Source: JAGLQA01 sp023135565
GTDB lineage: Bacteria; Acidobacteriota; Aminicenantia; UBA2199
DNA length: 23,131 bases
Direction: 5' to 3'
NCBI GenBank assembly: GCA_030639305.1
Contig: DAOWCY010000114.1
Span: 1 to 23,131, forward strand
The notes beneath the pieces were generated by a model. It did no database searches. It had not been told where the DNA came from and saw only the letters and a program-made list of their open reading frames with translations. Within the stretch, counting starts at the first letter, position 1, and the number at the start of each line of letters is the position of its first letter. Both the position numbers and the translations under genes were made by a program. Positions 14,994-22,898 of the stretch are shown one piece after another.

Positions 14994-17192
14994 ATGATTC
15001 GAGTAGAGAAGAACGTCAAAGTAATTGCGATAATATTATTCCATATCTTTATCGTTAGCGCAGCTTCCTCCATCTATGCCGAAGGCGAAAAAGACCTGCT
15101 GGATATGACCTTAGAGGAACTGATGAATGTAAAGATAACCACTGCTGCCAGGACACCGGAAAAAATCGGTGATATCCCGGCCAGCGTGGTGCTGATAACG
15201 CGCAAAAATATCGAAACCTACGGCTACAGGACCCTGGCGGAAATATTGGAAAATATTCCCGGTTTATATCAAATAAATGACTATGGGGAAGAAGGAGTAA
15301 ATTTCGGAGTAAGAGGTTTCTGGTCCGGGGTTCCGAACGACAATATGATTATCATGGTGAACGGTGTGACCCAGGTCAGTGATTTTCAGTCGAATTATTC
15401 TCTGAATAAAGTAAATACTCCTGTAGAGGCTATAGACCGGATCGAAATTATCAGGGGACCTATGTCTGTTATCTACGGCAATGGGGCTTTTTACGGAGTG
15501 ATCAATATCTTCACCAATGATTTTTTGAAAGATGATGAAGAAAATAGACCCAAAGGGAAATCTACAAATATAGTTTCAAGTTCCTTTGGTTCCGAAAAAG
15601 CAAAAAAAATCTTTATCAGGGCTTCCGGACAGCATGGTGAATTTGATTATTCTTTTAATGCATCTTTATATGATACCCTTGGAATAGACCAACCTATTAG
15701 TAAAATGGTTAGAGATACGGGCATACTACCATTTTACGGTGTACCGGAAGATCATAGAACCGGTGGAAGGTTAGAAAATAATGAGAAATATTTCAACTTC
15801 TCAGGACGTTATAAAGGATTCTTTTTAGATATTAGCTATAATGAAACAGATGCAGAATTTTCTTATGTTATGCCCTCATTTTCCGATGGTAATAAGCTTC
15901 TCAATAACAGTACAAACATTTCATTTAGATATAATAAAAAACTATCCGATAAATTTACTATCGACGGAAAGTTTAGCTATTTTCAAACCCGGACATGGGA
16001 ACGGTTTGATTACTTGTTCGAAAATTTCGAAGGAACTCAGCAGTATGAATCTAATGCCTGGGAAAGCGAGGTAAATGCCTTTATTTATCCTGCAAAAGGT
16101 CTTGATATACAAACCGGCTTCTACTACCGGGGAATCCAGGCTGCCAGCACCATTTACGACATACCTTCATTCGGGGCACCAAGCCTGATAAATAATTACC
16201 TATATCTTTCGGATAATAATGATATCGTAACCCGGGCCTTTTTCACCCAGGTTAATTACAGACCCTTCTCAAAGTTGACTCTCGTAGGTGGTATACGGCT
16301 GGAACAGATGCCTGAATATGGTTTAGAAGCGATATTAGCCGGGGGTACCAGCAGTTTTAGAAAAGTTAAAGGAATATATAAACAGGATGAGATAGAGATC
16401 ATTCCCCGATTTGCCGCCATTTATTCTTTGAATGATAAACACTTCTTCAAGTTACTTTATGGTCAGGCGATTAACCGCCCTTCATTCTTCCAGAATACCC
16501 AGAATATTCTCCTCAACCCGAAACAGGGAGAGGGCTTTCTTAGCCCTGAAAGCATCGAAACCCTTGAATTAAACTACATTGCCTCCTTTTCCGCGAACTT
16601 CACTCTAAATTTAAGTATCTTTAGAAATACCCTGGAAAACCTGATCACCCGGGTGAGCGAGTTGGATAATATAAGTAAAGAATACCAAACATGGTCTGCC
16701 AATGCCGGTACAATGGTCACCCAGGGGGCAGAGTTAACCCTGAATGCTGAACCCTTAAAGAACTTCAGGTTGGAATTGAGCGCAACATTCCAGGAAACAG
16801 ACGACAAAAGACCCGGCTACGAAAATATAGAGGTCGCATATTCGCCGAAATTACTGGGTTATATGAAGGTTTCATACCGCAGCAGCAATTTTGCCCTGGC
16901 TATAACCGGAAATTATGTAGGCGCCATGGAAACATTCTGGGACGAAACACGGACAGACGAATTTCATCCTTTTGGCCAGCGGATTGGTGACAGAGTCGAT
17001 GGCTATTTTCTGTTAGGCACCAACCTGCGCTTCGAAAATCTCTTTAAAATAGGAATTTATATTAATATCAGGTGCTCGAATCTTTTAGATGAAGAAATTC
17101 GCTATCCTACTTTTACAAATAACGAATGGGCAACCAGGGGTACAATCGGAATCGGCAGAACCTTCCTGGTCAGCCTGGGTTGGAAATTCTAA
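14994..17192 (+). CDS. TonB-dependent outer-membrane receptor 1
   Basis: Imports a ligand across the outer membrane using TonB energy. Signal peptide at residues 1-29 (cleavage after SIYA), a DLLDMTLEELMNVKIT stretch (TonB-box region of this receptor group), plug domain about 48-165 (PASVVLITRKNI, ILENIPG, FGVRGF, IEIIRGPMSVIYGNGAFYGVINI), then a beta-barrel to the C-terminal Phe of SLGWKF, the usual BAM signal. Length 732 fits a 22-strand receptor. AAGGAGG lies 4 nt before the ATG. A SAM methyltransferase gene follows 67 nt downstream. Receptor 2 (18159-20372) is a close paralogue in opposite orientation. The ligand is not predictable; the linked aminotransferase and methyltransferase genes hint at a modified amino acid or metallophore-type compound (inference). 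Confidence 0.93.
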   Translation: MIRVEKNVKVIAIILFHIFIVSAASSIYAEGEKDLLDMTLEELMNVKITTAARTPEKIGDIPASVVLITRKNIETYGYRTLAEILENIPGLYQINDYGEEGVNFGVRGFWSGVPNDNMIIMVNGVTQVSDFQSNYSLNKVNTPVEAIDRIEIIRGPMSVIYGNGAFYGVINIFTNDFLKDDEENRPKGKSTNIVSSSFGSEKAKKIFIRASGQHGEFDYSFNASLYDTLGIDQPISKMVRDTGILPFYGVPEDHRTGGRLENNEKYFNFSGRYKGFFLDISYNETDAEFSYVMPSFSDGNKLLNNSTNISFRYNKKLSDKFTIDGKFSYFQTRTWERFDYLFENFEGTQQYESNAWESEVNAFIYPAKGLDIQTGFYYRGIQAASTIYDIPSFGAPSLINNYLYLSDNNDIVTRAFFTQVNYRPFSKLTLVGGIRLEQMPEYGLEAILAGGTSSFRKVKGIYKQDEIEIIPRFAAIYSLNDKHFFKLLYGQAINRPSFFQNTQNILLNPKQGEGFLSPESIETLELNYIASFSANFTLNLSIFRNTLENLITRVSELDNISKEYQTWSANAGTMVTQGAELTLNAEPLKNFRLELSATFQETDDKRPGYENIEVAYSPKLLGYMKVSYRSSNFALAITGNYVGAMETFWDETRTDEFHPFGQRIGDRVDGYFLLGTNLRFENLFKIGIYINIRCSNLLDEEIRYPTFTNNEWATRGTIGIGRTFLVSLGWKF

Positions 17193-17259
17193 TTTCAATA
17201 TTTAAGATTTAATTATTAACATTTAACACCAAATTTTGAAAAAAACAAGGAGTTTAAGA

Positions 17260-18051
17260 ATGGAAAAAAAATTTGAGAGAAATCTCTATATAAAAGATGC
17301 TCACCTCTATGACCTCGACAATAGGTATCTATTAAAGGCCGATATTCCCTTTTATATCGACTTTGCCGCAAAAAACAAAGGACCTATACTGGAATTGGCC
17401 AGCGGCACAGGTAGAGTTACCATTCCTCTTGCCGAGGCAGGGAATGAAATGTGGGGCATCGAACTATCCGAAACAATGATCGAACAGTTTAAATCTAAAT
17501 TAAAAAAACTGCCCCGGGAGACAGTGAACAGGGTCCATCTTATCAAGGGCGATATGAGCAATTTCAAACTCGAGCAAAAATTTCCATTGGTTATTATACC
17601 TTATAGATCATTCCAGGTATTACAGGACGAAAATCTTGAAAACGCATGTTTGCAAGGTATTTATAATCACATGACGGATGATGGTTATTTTATCATCACC
17701 CTGGGAAATTTTGCCAAAGTCGCAGACAGAGAATGGGAGAAAGACGATGAAGTATTCGATTGGGAAAATATAGATCCTCAAACTGGATATAATGTCCGCA
17801 GGACTCATAGAAAAAAGGGAATCGACAAAACAAACCAGGTTGTTCACATCCAAAAAACTTACTATATAACAAAAGGTAATGAACTGATAGATAAAATATC
17901 CAAAGAGATTTCAGCAAAATATTTTTTTGAAAATCAAATAAAAGAACGTCTTAGCTATAAAGGTTTTAAAATAATCGATGAAATGGGATCCTATGATGGT
18001 AAACCTATAACTGAAGGTACAGAGTTTATATTTATGTGTCAAAAAAAATAA
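17260..18051 (+). CDS. Class I SAM-dependent methyltransferase
   Basis: A 263-residue soluble protein. Motif I is ILELASGTGRVTIPLAEAG at 43-61, followed by the acidic ribose-binding position in GIELSETMIE, and motif KGDMSNF then PLVIIPYRSFQVLQD. These are typical of the Methyltransf_25 group; the substrate is unknown. I place the start at the ATG 17260, which has AAGGAG 7 nt upstream, rather than at the TTG at 17236, which has none. It follows TonB receptor 1 by 67 nt without a visible promoter, so it is probably in the same transcript. Convergent with receptor 2; the 107-nt gap between them holds no clear terminator. Confidence 0.88.
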   Translation: MEKKFERNLYIKDAHLYDLDNRYLLKADIPFYIDFAAKNKGPILELASGTGRVTIPLAEAGNEMWGIELSETMIEQFKSKLKKLPRETVNRVHLIKGDMSNFKLEQKFPLVIIPYRSFQVLQDENLENACLQGIYNHMTDDGYFIITLGNFAKVADREWEKDDEVFDWENIDPQTGYNVRRTHRKKGIDKTNQVVHIQKTYYITKGNELIDKISKEISAKYFFENQIKERLSYKGFKIIDEMGSYDGKPITEGTEFIFMCQKK

Positions 18052-18158
18052 AACCTAATTCTAATTATTCCACCTACTATGCCAATACCTCTCCTTTGTC
18101 TACAACGGGGTTGTCATCCGGATATTTATTACCAGTGATTTGCAGAAATCCCGGGAGA

Positions 18159-20372
18159 TCAAAATTTCCAGCCGATACTGAGCAGGAAAGTTCTACCGCT
18201 TCCTAATGTTCCCCTGGTGGCCCAATCATTATTAGTAAAGGTTGGGTAGCGTACCTCTTCATCTAATAGGTTCGAGCAGCGTACACTAAGATATAATCCC
18301 TTAAAAAAAAGATCATCTATGCGCACATTAGCTCCTAAAAGAAAATAGCCTTCAACTTTATCACCGATTCTATCACCTGTTGAACCATCATCAGGGTTTA
18401 TAATTGTTTCGTCCCAATAGGTTTCCATGCCATCGACATAATTGCCGGTAAACGCCAGGGTAAATTTTTTAGTACGATAGGCAGCTTTGATATAACCTAA
18501 GAAATTCGGTGAATAAGCCGTCACGATATTTTCATATCCGGGCCTTTTGTCCTCGGTTTCTTGATAGGTACCGCTTAATACAAGTCTAAAATTTTTGAAA
18601 AGTTGGGTTTTAATTGTCAGTTCTACTCCATAAGTAATCATCTTCCCGGCATTGCCGGACCAACTTTGATAATTCCCTTCATCATTTAACCTCACCACCC
18701 TGGTGATTAAATTTTCCAGCTCATTGCGAAAAATACTGGTACTAAGAGTAAACTTTGAAGAGATTGCCCCTATGTAGTTGATTTCCAGGGTATTGATTTT
18801 CTCAGGCTTGAGCGGTTTAACAAAATCGACGAGAACAGTATCAAGATTGAGACTGTTTTTTGTATTCTGGAAAAAGGAAGGACGGTTTATAGCCATACCA
18901 TAAAGAAGTTTGAATACATTTTTATCGTTCAAAGAAAAAATTGCGGCTAACCGGGGAATAACCTCTATATTATCTTGCTCATAGGTACCTGTGAGTTTTC
19001 TGAAATCTATTGTTCCACCAGCTAAAACTGCTTCTAAATCATACCCGGGCATCTGCTCGAGCCTTACCCCTGCCACAAGATTTAATTTTGAAAAAGGTTT
19101 GTAGCTCAACTGGGTAAAAACTGCCCGTGTTTCAATATTATTACCATCCGCAAGATAAAAATAATTGTTCTCGAAACTCGTACTCCCAAAGGAAGGCAGA
19201 TCATACATACTACTGGTATTCAATATTGCCCTGTAGTATAAACCGGTGGTTATATCGAGTTTACCGGAAGGATAAATAAAAGCATTCAATTCTACTTCAT
19301 ATGCATTTGATTCAAATTGCTGAATCCCATAAAAATCCGAGAATAAAAAATCAAATTTTTCCAATGTACGGGATTGGAAATAACTAAATCTTCCATCTAA
19401 AGTAATTTTATCAGAGAGCTTCTTATTGTAGCCAAAAGAAATATTGGTGTTATTATTGAAATAAGCATTGCCATCGGTAACAGAGGGGAAGAGAAAATAA
19501 AACTCAGGACTTCCCTCAATATAACTCAAGTTTACATAAAAACCTTTCAAATTGGCTGAGAAGTTAAAATATTTCTCACTACTCTCTAACCTGCCGCCGG
19601 TGGTTTGATCTTCCGTTACACCGTATAACGGAAGTAGTGCCGGATTTCTTACCATCTTATTGAGCGGCTGATCTATTCCATAAGTATCGGAAATGGAGGC
19701 ATTAAAGACATAATTGAAATCCCCTTTTTGATTTGCAATCCTCAAAAATATTTTTTTTGTTTGATCGGAACCGTACGACGTAGATACAATGCTGATAGGT
19801 TCTTCCTTGACTCCACGAGACATCTTTTCTTTCAAAGCGTCATTAGTAAAAATATTAATTACGCCATAAAAAGCCCCATTGCCATATACCACAGACATAG
19901 GGCCCCTGATTACTTCGATCCCGTCTATAGCTTCTATCGGTATACCTATTTTTGTCAATGGATAATTGTTCTGCAAATCATGGACCTGGGAAACACCGTT
20001 TACCATAATAATCATATTATCATTTGCCACCCCGGACCAGAAGCCGCGCACACCAAAATTTATTCCCCCTTCACCATAATCATTTATTGCAAACAATCCG
20101 GGAATATTTTCTAAAATCTCAGCCAAATTTTTATAACCATAGGTCTCGATATCTTCCCGGGTTATAAGTACTACGCTGGCAGGGATATCGGCGACTTTTT
20201 CCGGGGTTCTTCCGGCTGTAATAATCTCCACTTCCATCATCTCTTTCAGGCTCATCTTGAAATATTTTTGAATCTTATCCTTGTCCTTGGTAAAATCGTC
20301 CTGGGAATGGAGGTTAACAAACAACAGAAAACAAATTAAAACCACTAAGCTTAAACGTAAATTTTTCTTCAT
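18159..20372 (-). CDS. TonB-dependent outer-membrane receptor 2
   Basis: Paralogue of receptor 1, near-identical over long plug stretches (for example ENIPGL, RGPMSV, YGNGAFYGVINIFTN) and similar throughout the barrel, ending in SIGWKF. Signal peptide at 1-23 (MKKNLRLSLVVLICFLLFV). The reading frame is open up to 20411, but I start at the ATG 20372: it has CGGAG 8 nt upstream, a signal peptide begins there, and the predicted transcription start (about 20407) leaves no room for the upstream ATG. Length 737. Barrel loops differ most from receptor 1, so the two may take related but different ligands. It has its own promoter with an A-tract upstream. Confidence 0.93.
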   Translation of the reverse strand: MKKNLRLSLVVLICFLLFVNLHSQDDFTKDKDKIQKYFKMSLKEMMEVEIITAGRTPEKVADIPASVVLITREDIETYGYKNLAEILENIPGLFAINDYGEGGINFGVRGFWSGVANDNMIIMVNGVSQVHDLQNNYPLTKIGIPIEAIDGIEVIRGPMSVVYGNGAFYGVINIFTNDALKEKMSRGVKEEPISIVSTSYGSDQTKKIFLRIANQKGDFNYVFNASISDTYGIDQPLNKMVRNPALLPLYGVTEDQTTGGRLESSEKYFNFSANLKGFYVNLSYIEGSPEFYFLFPSVTDGNAYFNNNTNISFGYNKKLSDKITLDGRFSYFQSRTLEKFDFLFSDFYGIQQFESNAYEVELNAFIYPSGKLDITTGLYYRAILNTSSMYDLPSFGSTSFENNYFYLADGNNIETRAVFTQLSYKPFSKLNLVAGVRLEQMPGYDLEAVLAGGTIDFRKLTGTYEQDNIEVIPRLAAIFSLNDKNVFKLLYGMAINRPSFFQNTKNSLNLDTVLVDFVKPLKPEKINTLEINYIGAISSKFTLSTSIFRNELENLITRVVRLNDEGNYQSWSGNAGKMITYGVELTIKTQLFKNFRLVLSGTYQETEDKRPGYENIVTAYSPNFLGYIKAAYRTKKFTLAFTGNYVDGMETYWDETIINPDDGSTGDRIGDKVEGYFLLGANVRIDDLFFKGLYLSVRCSNLLDEEVRYPTFTNNDWATRGTLGSGRTFLLSIGWKF

Positions 20373-20413
20373 CTTAATTGCTCCGTATTTCATCCATGAA
20401 CATTTTATCATAC

Positions 20414-20443
20414 ATTATATGAAAAAATAAAGAAAAAATCCAA
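20414..20443 (-). promoter_or_regulatory. Promoter of TonB receptor 2
   Basis: On the minus strand, TTGGAT (20443-20438), 18-nt spacer and perfect TATAAT (20419-20414). The -35 is weak, but a long A/T tract lies directly upstream and may act as an UP element. Confidence 0.6.
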
Positions 20444-20464
20444 AAAAAAAAAATTTTTTTTTTT
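20442..20464. other. A12-T11 tract
   Basis: Twelve A followed by eleven T on the plus strand, touching the -35 box of the receptor 2 promoter. Self-complementary and intrinsically bent or stiff. Could be an UP element, a transcription end, or a slippage site. Confidence 0.8.
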
Positions 20465-20490
20465 CAAATAGCCGGTAGAGTCTCAGCCAG

Positions 20491-20550
20491 TCAAAATTTC
20501 CAACCCAGGCTGACCAGGAATGTTCTACCGATGCCTAATGTCCCCCCGGC
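20491..20550 (-). pseudogene. TonB-receptor 3' end remnant
   Basis: On the minus strand this reads AGGTLGIGRTFLVSLGWKF and stop, matching the last residues of both receptors. A 26-base run is identical to the end of receptor 1. Upstream the frame stays open for a short distance but no longer resembles a receptor barrel, and the YigZ stop is only 77 nt away, so no full gene can fit. It is flanked by 8-bp inverted repeats (GCCGGTAG at 20471-20478, CTACCGGC at 20559-20566). Confidence 0.8.
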
Positions 20551-20594
20551 ACGCTGTACTACCGGCCAGTAAAAAGCTTGTTTTTTCACAAAGC

Positions 20595-20615
20595 GGACGG
20601 CGTCAGTGCGCGTCC
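20595..20615. repeat. CGGCG-type palindrome after yigZ
   Basis: GGACG (20595-20599) and CGTCC (20611-20615) arms; the left part, GGACGGCGTC, equals the core of the palindromes at 2420 and 4869. It lies 12 nt past the YigZ stop on the minus strand. Confidence 0.6.
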
Positions 20616-20626
20616 ATATGCTATAG

Positions 20627-21250
20627 CTAAACTTTAAGAAGCTTGACCTTGCCACTGCTTTTGTTGGAAATTACCTTTATTATTTCATCTATTAAACCTA
20701 CCGGGACGGCAAGCTTCATATAGACACCTTCGACCCTATCCTCCCTGACCGGGATATCCAGAGAATAGCGCTTCACCACCTGCATCATCTCGCCGGTAAA
20801 ATGATAGGGAAAAAGAACTTCGGCCTCTTTCTTAATGTAGATGGTCACTTTTTTAGAAACCGCTGTCACCAGGGCGGCGGATTTACCATAAGCCCGGGCC
20901 AAACCGCCGCTGCCCAATTTGGTGCCGCCATAATACCGCACCACGGCAGCCAGCACATTAAAATAAGAACTGCTCTTTATCTCATTGTAAATGGGCATCC
21001 CGGCCGTTCCCGAAGGTTCGCCATCATCGCTAAAACGAAAATAGCGCTCCTCACCTTCCCCCAACCGGTAAGCAAAACAAACATGAGTGGCGTCATGAAA
21101 TTTCTTGCGCAGGACGTGGAGAATTTTCTCAGCTTCTTCTTTGCCGCCGACCGGGTAAAGAAAAGAAATAAACCGCGAACCTTTTTCTTTAAATTCTTGC
21201 GGGCCATACTGCTTGGTTATGGTCAGATATTTTTCCGGATTTTTAGACAT
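20627..21250 (-). CDS. yigZ: YigZ / IMPACT family protein (UPF0029)
   Basis: A 207-residue member of the YigZ/IMPACT family. The signature region is clear: FKEKGSRFISFL at the N-terminus, HDATHVCFAYRLG, RFSDDGEPSGTAGMPI near 73-88, and VRYYGGTKLGSGGLARAYG near 104-122. The C-terminal ferredoxin-like DUF1949 domain (about 140-205) is present. The eukaryotic relative IMPACT modulates GCN2; the bacterial role is not settled. It is last in a three-gene operon, 11 nt after the transglutaminase-like gene, without a clear Shine-Dalgarno. Confidence 0.94.
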   Translation of the reverse strand: MSKNPEKYLTITKQYGPQEFKEKGSRFISFLYPVGGKEEAEKILHVLRKKFHDATHVCFAYRLGEGEERYFRFSDDGEPSGTAGMPIYNEIKSSSYFNVLAAVVRYYGGTKLGSGGLARAYGKSAALVTAVSKKVTIYIKKEAEVLFPYHFTGEMMQVVKRYSLDIPVREDRVEGVYMKLAVPVGLIDEIIKVISNKSSGKVKLLKV

Positions 21251-21261
21251 TGCAGCACATT

Positions 21262-22116
21262 CTAATTTAAAGTTCCAAACCTGAAAAGCCCCGCTTTGAG
21301 ACAGTTAAAAGTATTCCTGCCGACAAAACCGGGATTCCAACCGGGGCCGCTTACTTCTAAGGGCATAAAATAACCTTTGCCGCGGAAATATAATTTTAAC
21401 GTACCGGGCAGAGGTTTTCGTTTGATGGCTAAGATGGCGTGAAAAATCCCATAACCTTTCAAGATTACGATACCCAATTCCTCTCGGAAACTTTCTAAAG
21501 CGCCCAATAAATCGGCAAGCAGTATCGTTTTTGTGTCGCAGTCGCCCATTTTTTTCTCAAGACACAGCAGCGGGGTATAAAATTCCCGGATATATCTGCC
21601 GTTATAAATCTTCGGTGGTATCCTGTAATCCATTTGTTGGGTAAACCTCAAAAAATCCACTAAGGGGTCCACGCCCTGTTTGATCTGCGCCGACTGTTTT
21701 AAGTCTGCCGTTATCTCTTTGAAATTTTTTAAATTCCTGCTATATACCTCGCGGTAATCCACTACCGGCTTACCTGTCAACAGCTTAAATCCCTGTTTTT
21801 TTAAATAGCGGGGATGGAGCATTTTTATATCCGCGGAGATGCCGAAATTCCTAACTTCCACGTTTAGAGTTTTTTTGGGAATTTTTAACAGCGATACGAT
21901 CTCTTCCTTTTTGATGTTCGTCCATTTAAAGGTTACCTGGATGTGGTCCTTTTCTCCCTCCGCTGCCGGGGCCTTAACCTTTGCATCTCCGCTTATATTT
22001 ACCGCCGCGGCCGGTCCCGGGACTGCTGAAAATTTAGACGCCGGCCCTGGTAAGGACAACGAGATCACATTGACCAACAACAGTAAAACCGACAGGAATA
22101 GTAAATATACTTTCAT
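21262..22116 (-). CDS. Secreted transglutaminase-like cysteine protease-fold protein
   Basis: A 284-residue exported protein. Signal peptide at 1-26 (MKVYLLFLSVLLLLVNVIS). The C-terminal half carries a transglutaminase-like core: Cys193 in KMGDCDTKTILLADLL and His226 in GYGIFHAILAI, with LEVSGPGW after it as the likely third-residue region. Such proteins cleave or crosslink peptides, or process periplasmic partners; the substrate is unknown. I start at the ATG 22116, with AGAAGGA just upstream, not the TTG at 22152 which overlaps the previous gene. Ten nt separate it from the DUF350 gene, so they are co-transcribed. Confidence 0.82.
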   Translation of the reverse strand: MKVYLLFLSVLLLLVNVISLSLPGPASKFSAVPGPAAAVNISGDAKVKAPAAEGEKDHIQVTFKWTNIKKEEIVSLLKIPKKTLNVEVRNFGISADIKMLHPRYLKKQGFKLLTGKPVVDYREVYSRNLKNFKEITADLKQSAQIKQGVDPLVDFLRFTQQMDYRIPPKIYNGRYIREFYTPLLCLEKKMGDCDTKTILLADLLGALESFREELGIVILKGYGIFHAILAIKRKPLPGTLKLYFRGKGYFMPLEVSGPGWNPGFVGRNTFNCLKAGLFRFGTLN

Positions 22117-22126
22117 TTTATTCCTT

Positions 22127-22651
22127 CTAATAATCGAAAAGGTTGACAACAATGGTGCTGATGATAGATTCGAAAAACATTCCCACTACTACCACGGTGA
22201 CACTGATGATTATTGCCACTGCATTATTGCCGTTTTTTATCTCCTCCCACTCATTGATACCCCTGGTAAAAATCATCAACCCTTTCACGGAGATATAGAT
22301 GGTGACTGCGCCGATAATTAGGGCGATCACCTGGGAACCGAGAATCCCCAGGGTCAGTTTTAAAGCCGTTTTGATATTAAAGCCCGCGGAATAGGCGCTG
22401 TACCAGGCATTCATAGTGGGTTTAACGGTTTCGAAACACATCCTGCCGATGGTCCATATAAAAGAGCCTAAAACTAAGGCCATGCCGATATTCCTGTTTG
22501 CCACGATTTCTTCTTTCTCGTTGATAGCCCTGCCGGTAAAAAAAGATATGATCAAAATACTGCCCATTATGGCAATGACGGCAGAGAACAGGATCAACAC
22601 AAGATAGATAATCGTAGAAAAGAATTGTATGTCCGGGGTTTCGTAGAACAT
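22127..22651 (-). CDS. DUF350 (YjfL/UPF0719) membrane protein
   Basis: A small inner-membrane protein of 174 residues with four hydrophobic segments arranged as two related halves. KEEIVANRNIGMALVLGSF in the first half and INEWEEIKNGNNAVAIIISV in the second are the paired DUF350 motifs. The function of the family is not established. I prefer the ATG 22651, with GTGAGG 5 nt upstream, to the GTG at 22657, which lies in that Shine-Dalgarno. First gene of an operon with the transglutaminase-like and yigZ genes; its leader consists of the two-hairpin element behind a strong promoter. Confidence 0.85.
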   Translation of the reverse strand: MFYETPDIQFFSTIIYLVLILFSAVIAIMGSILIISFFTGRAINEKEEIVANRNIGMALVLGSFIWTIGRMCFETVKPTMNAWYSAYSAGFNIKTALKLTLGILGSQVIALIIGAVTIYISVKGLMIFTRGINEWEEIKNGNNAVAIIISVTVVVVGMFFESIISTIVVNLFDY

Positions 22652-22670
22652 GTTCACCTCACTTTGTTAA

Positions 22671-22750
22671 CTGGACACCAGGTTTTACAAAATTCAAGTC
22701 CCCACCGTTAGGTGGCTTTTTTTCAAGCTTAATCTTTAAGAAAACACTAT
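22671..22750 (-). repeat. Two-hairpin element, copy D, in the DUF350 leader
   Basis: On the minus strand: TAGTGTTTTCTTAAAGATTAAGC, TTGAAAAAAA, hairpin GCCACC-TAAC-GGTGGG, GACTTGAA, and hairpin CTGG-TGT-CCAG (22681-22671), 9 nt before the Shine-Dalgarno region. The promoter -10 box lies at its left edge, so the RNA would begin with this element. Confidence 0.8.
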
Positions 22751-22775
22751 ATCATTCCCGGCAGTTATTTGTCAA
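22746..22775 (-). promoter_or_regulatory. Sigma70-type promoter of the DUF350-transglutaminase-yigZ operon
   Basis: On the minus strand, perfect TTGACA (22775-22770), 18-nt spacer and TATAGT (22751-22746). Start near 22739, so the leader is about 88 nt. Confidence 0.75.
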
Positions 22776-22807
22776 GCGGGTACTCGATAGAAATCAGGAG
22801 AAGATCA

Positions 22808-22891
22808 TCCTGAACACTAATAGCTACTCCTAAACCTGAGCTCTCTTGAGACCATCCTGAGAACTAATAGCACCTCCTGAGAACTAATAGC
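22808..22891 (+). repeat. Short direct repeats
   Basis: TCCTGAGAACTAATAGC occurs at 22855-22871 and 22875-22891 exactly, and as TCCTGAACACTAATAGC at 22808-22824. The spacer between the first two is degenerate. No gene overlaps it. Confidence 0.85.
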
Positions 22892-22898
22892 CTTTTTG

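Noticed and set aside
17236..17259. Upstream TTG start for the methyltransferase
   Set aside because: No Shine-Dalgarno; the ATG at 17260 has AAGGAG at ideal spacing.
18102..18114. ACAAC-GGG-GTTGT hairpin between the convergent methyltransferase and receptor 2 genes
   Set aside because: Five-bp stem and no T-run on either side, too weak to call a terminator.
20801..21265. 154-codon open frame antisense to yigZ
   Set aside because: It is the complement of a well-conserved gene, and its translation shows no family features.
22117..22152. Upstream TTG start for the transglutaminase-like protein
   Set aside because: It would overlap the DUF350 gene and put charged residues ahead of a clean signal peptide that begins at the ATG 22116.
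22808..22891. CRISPR array
   Set aside because: Only three units of 17 bp with unequal spacing and no cas gene nearby.
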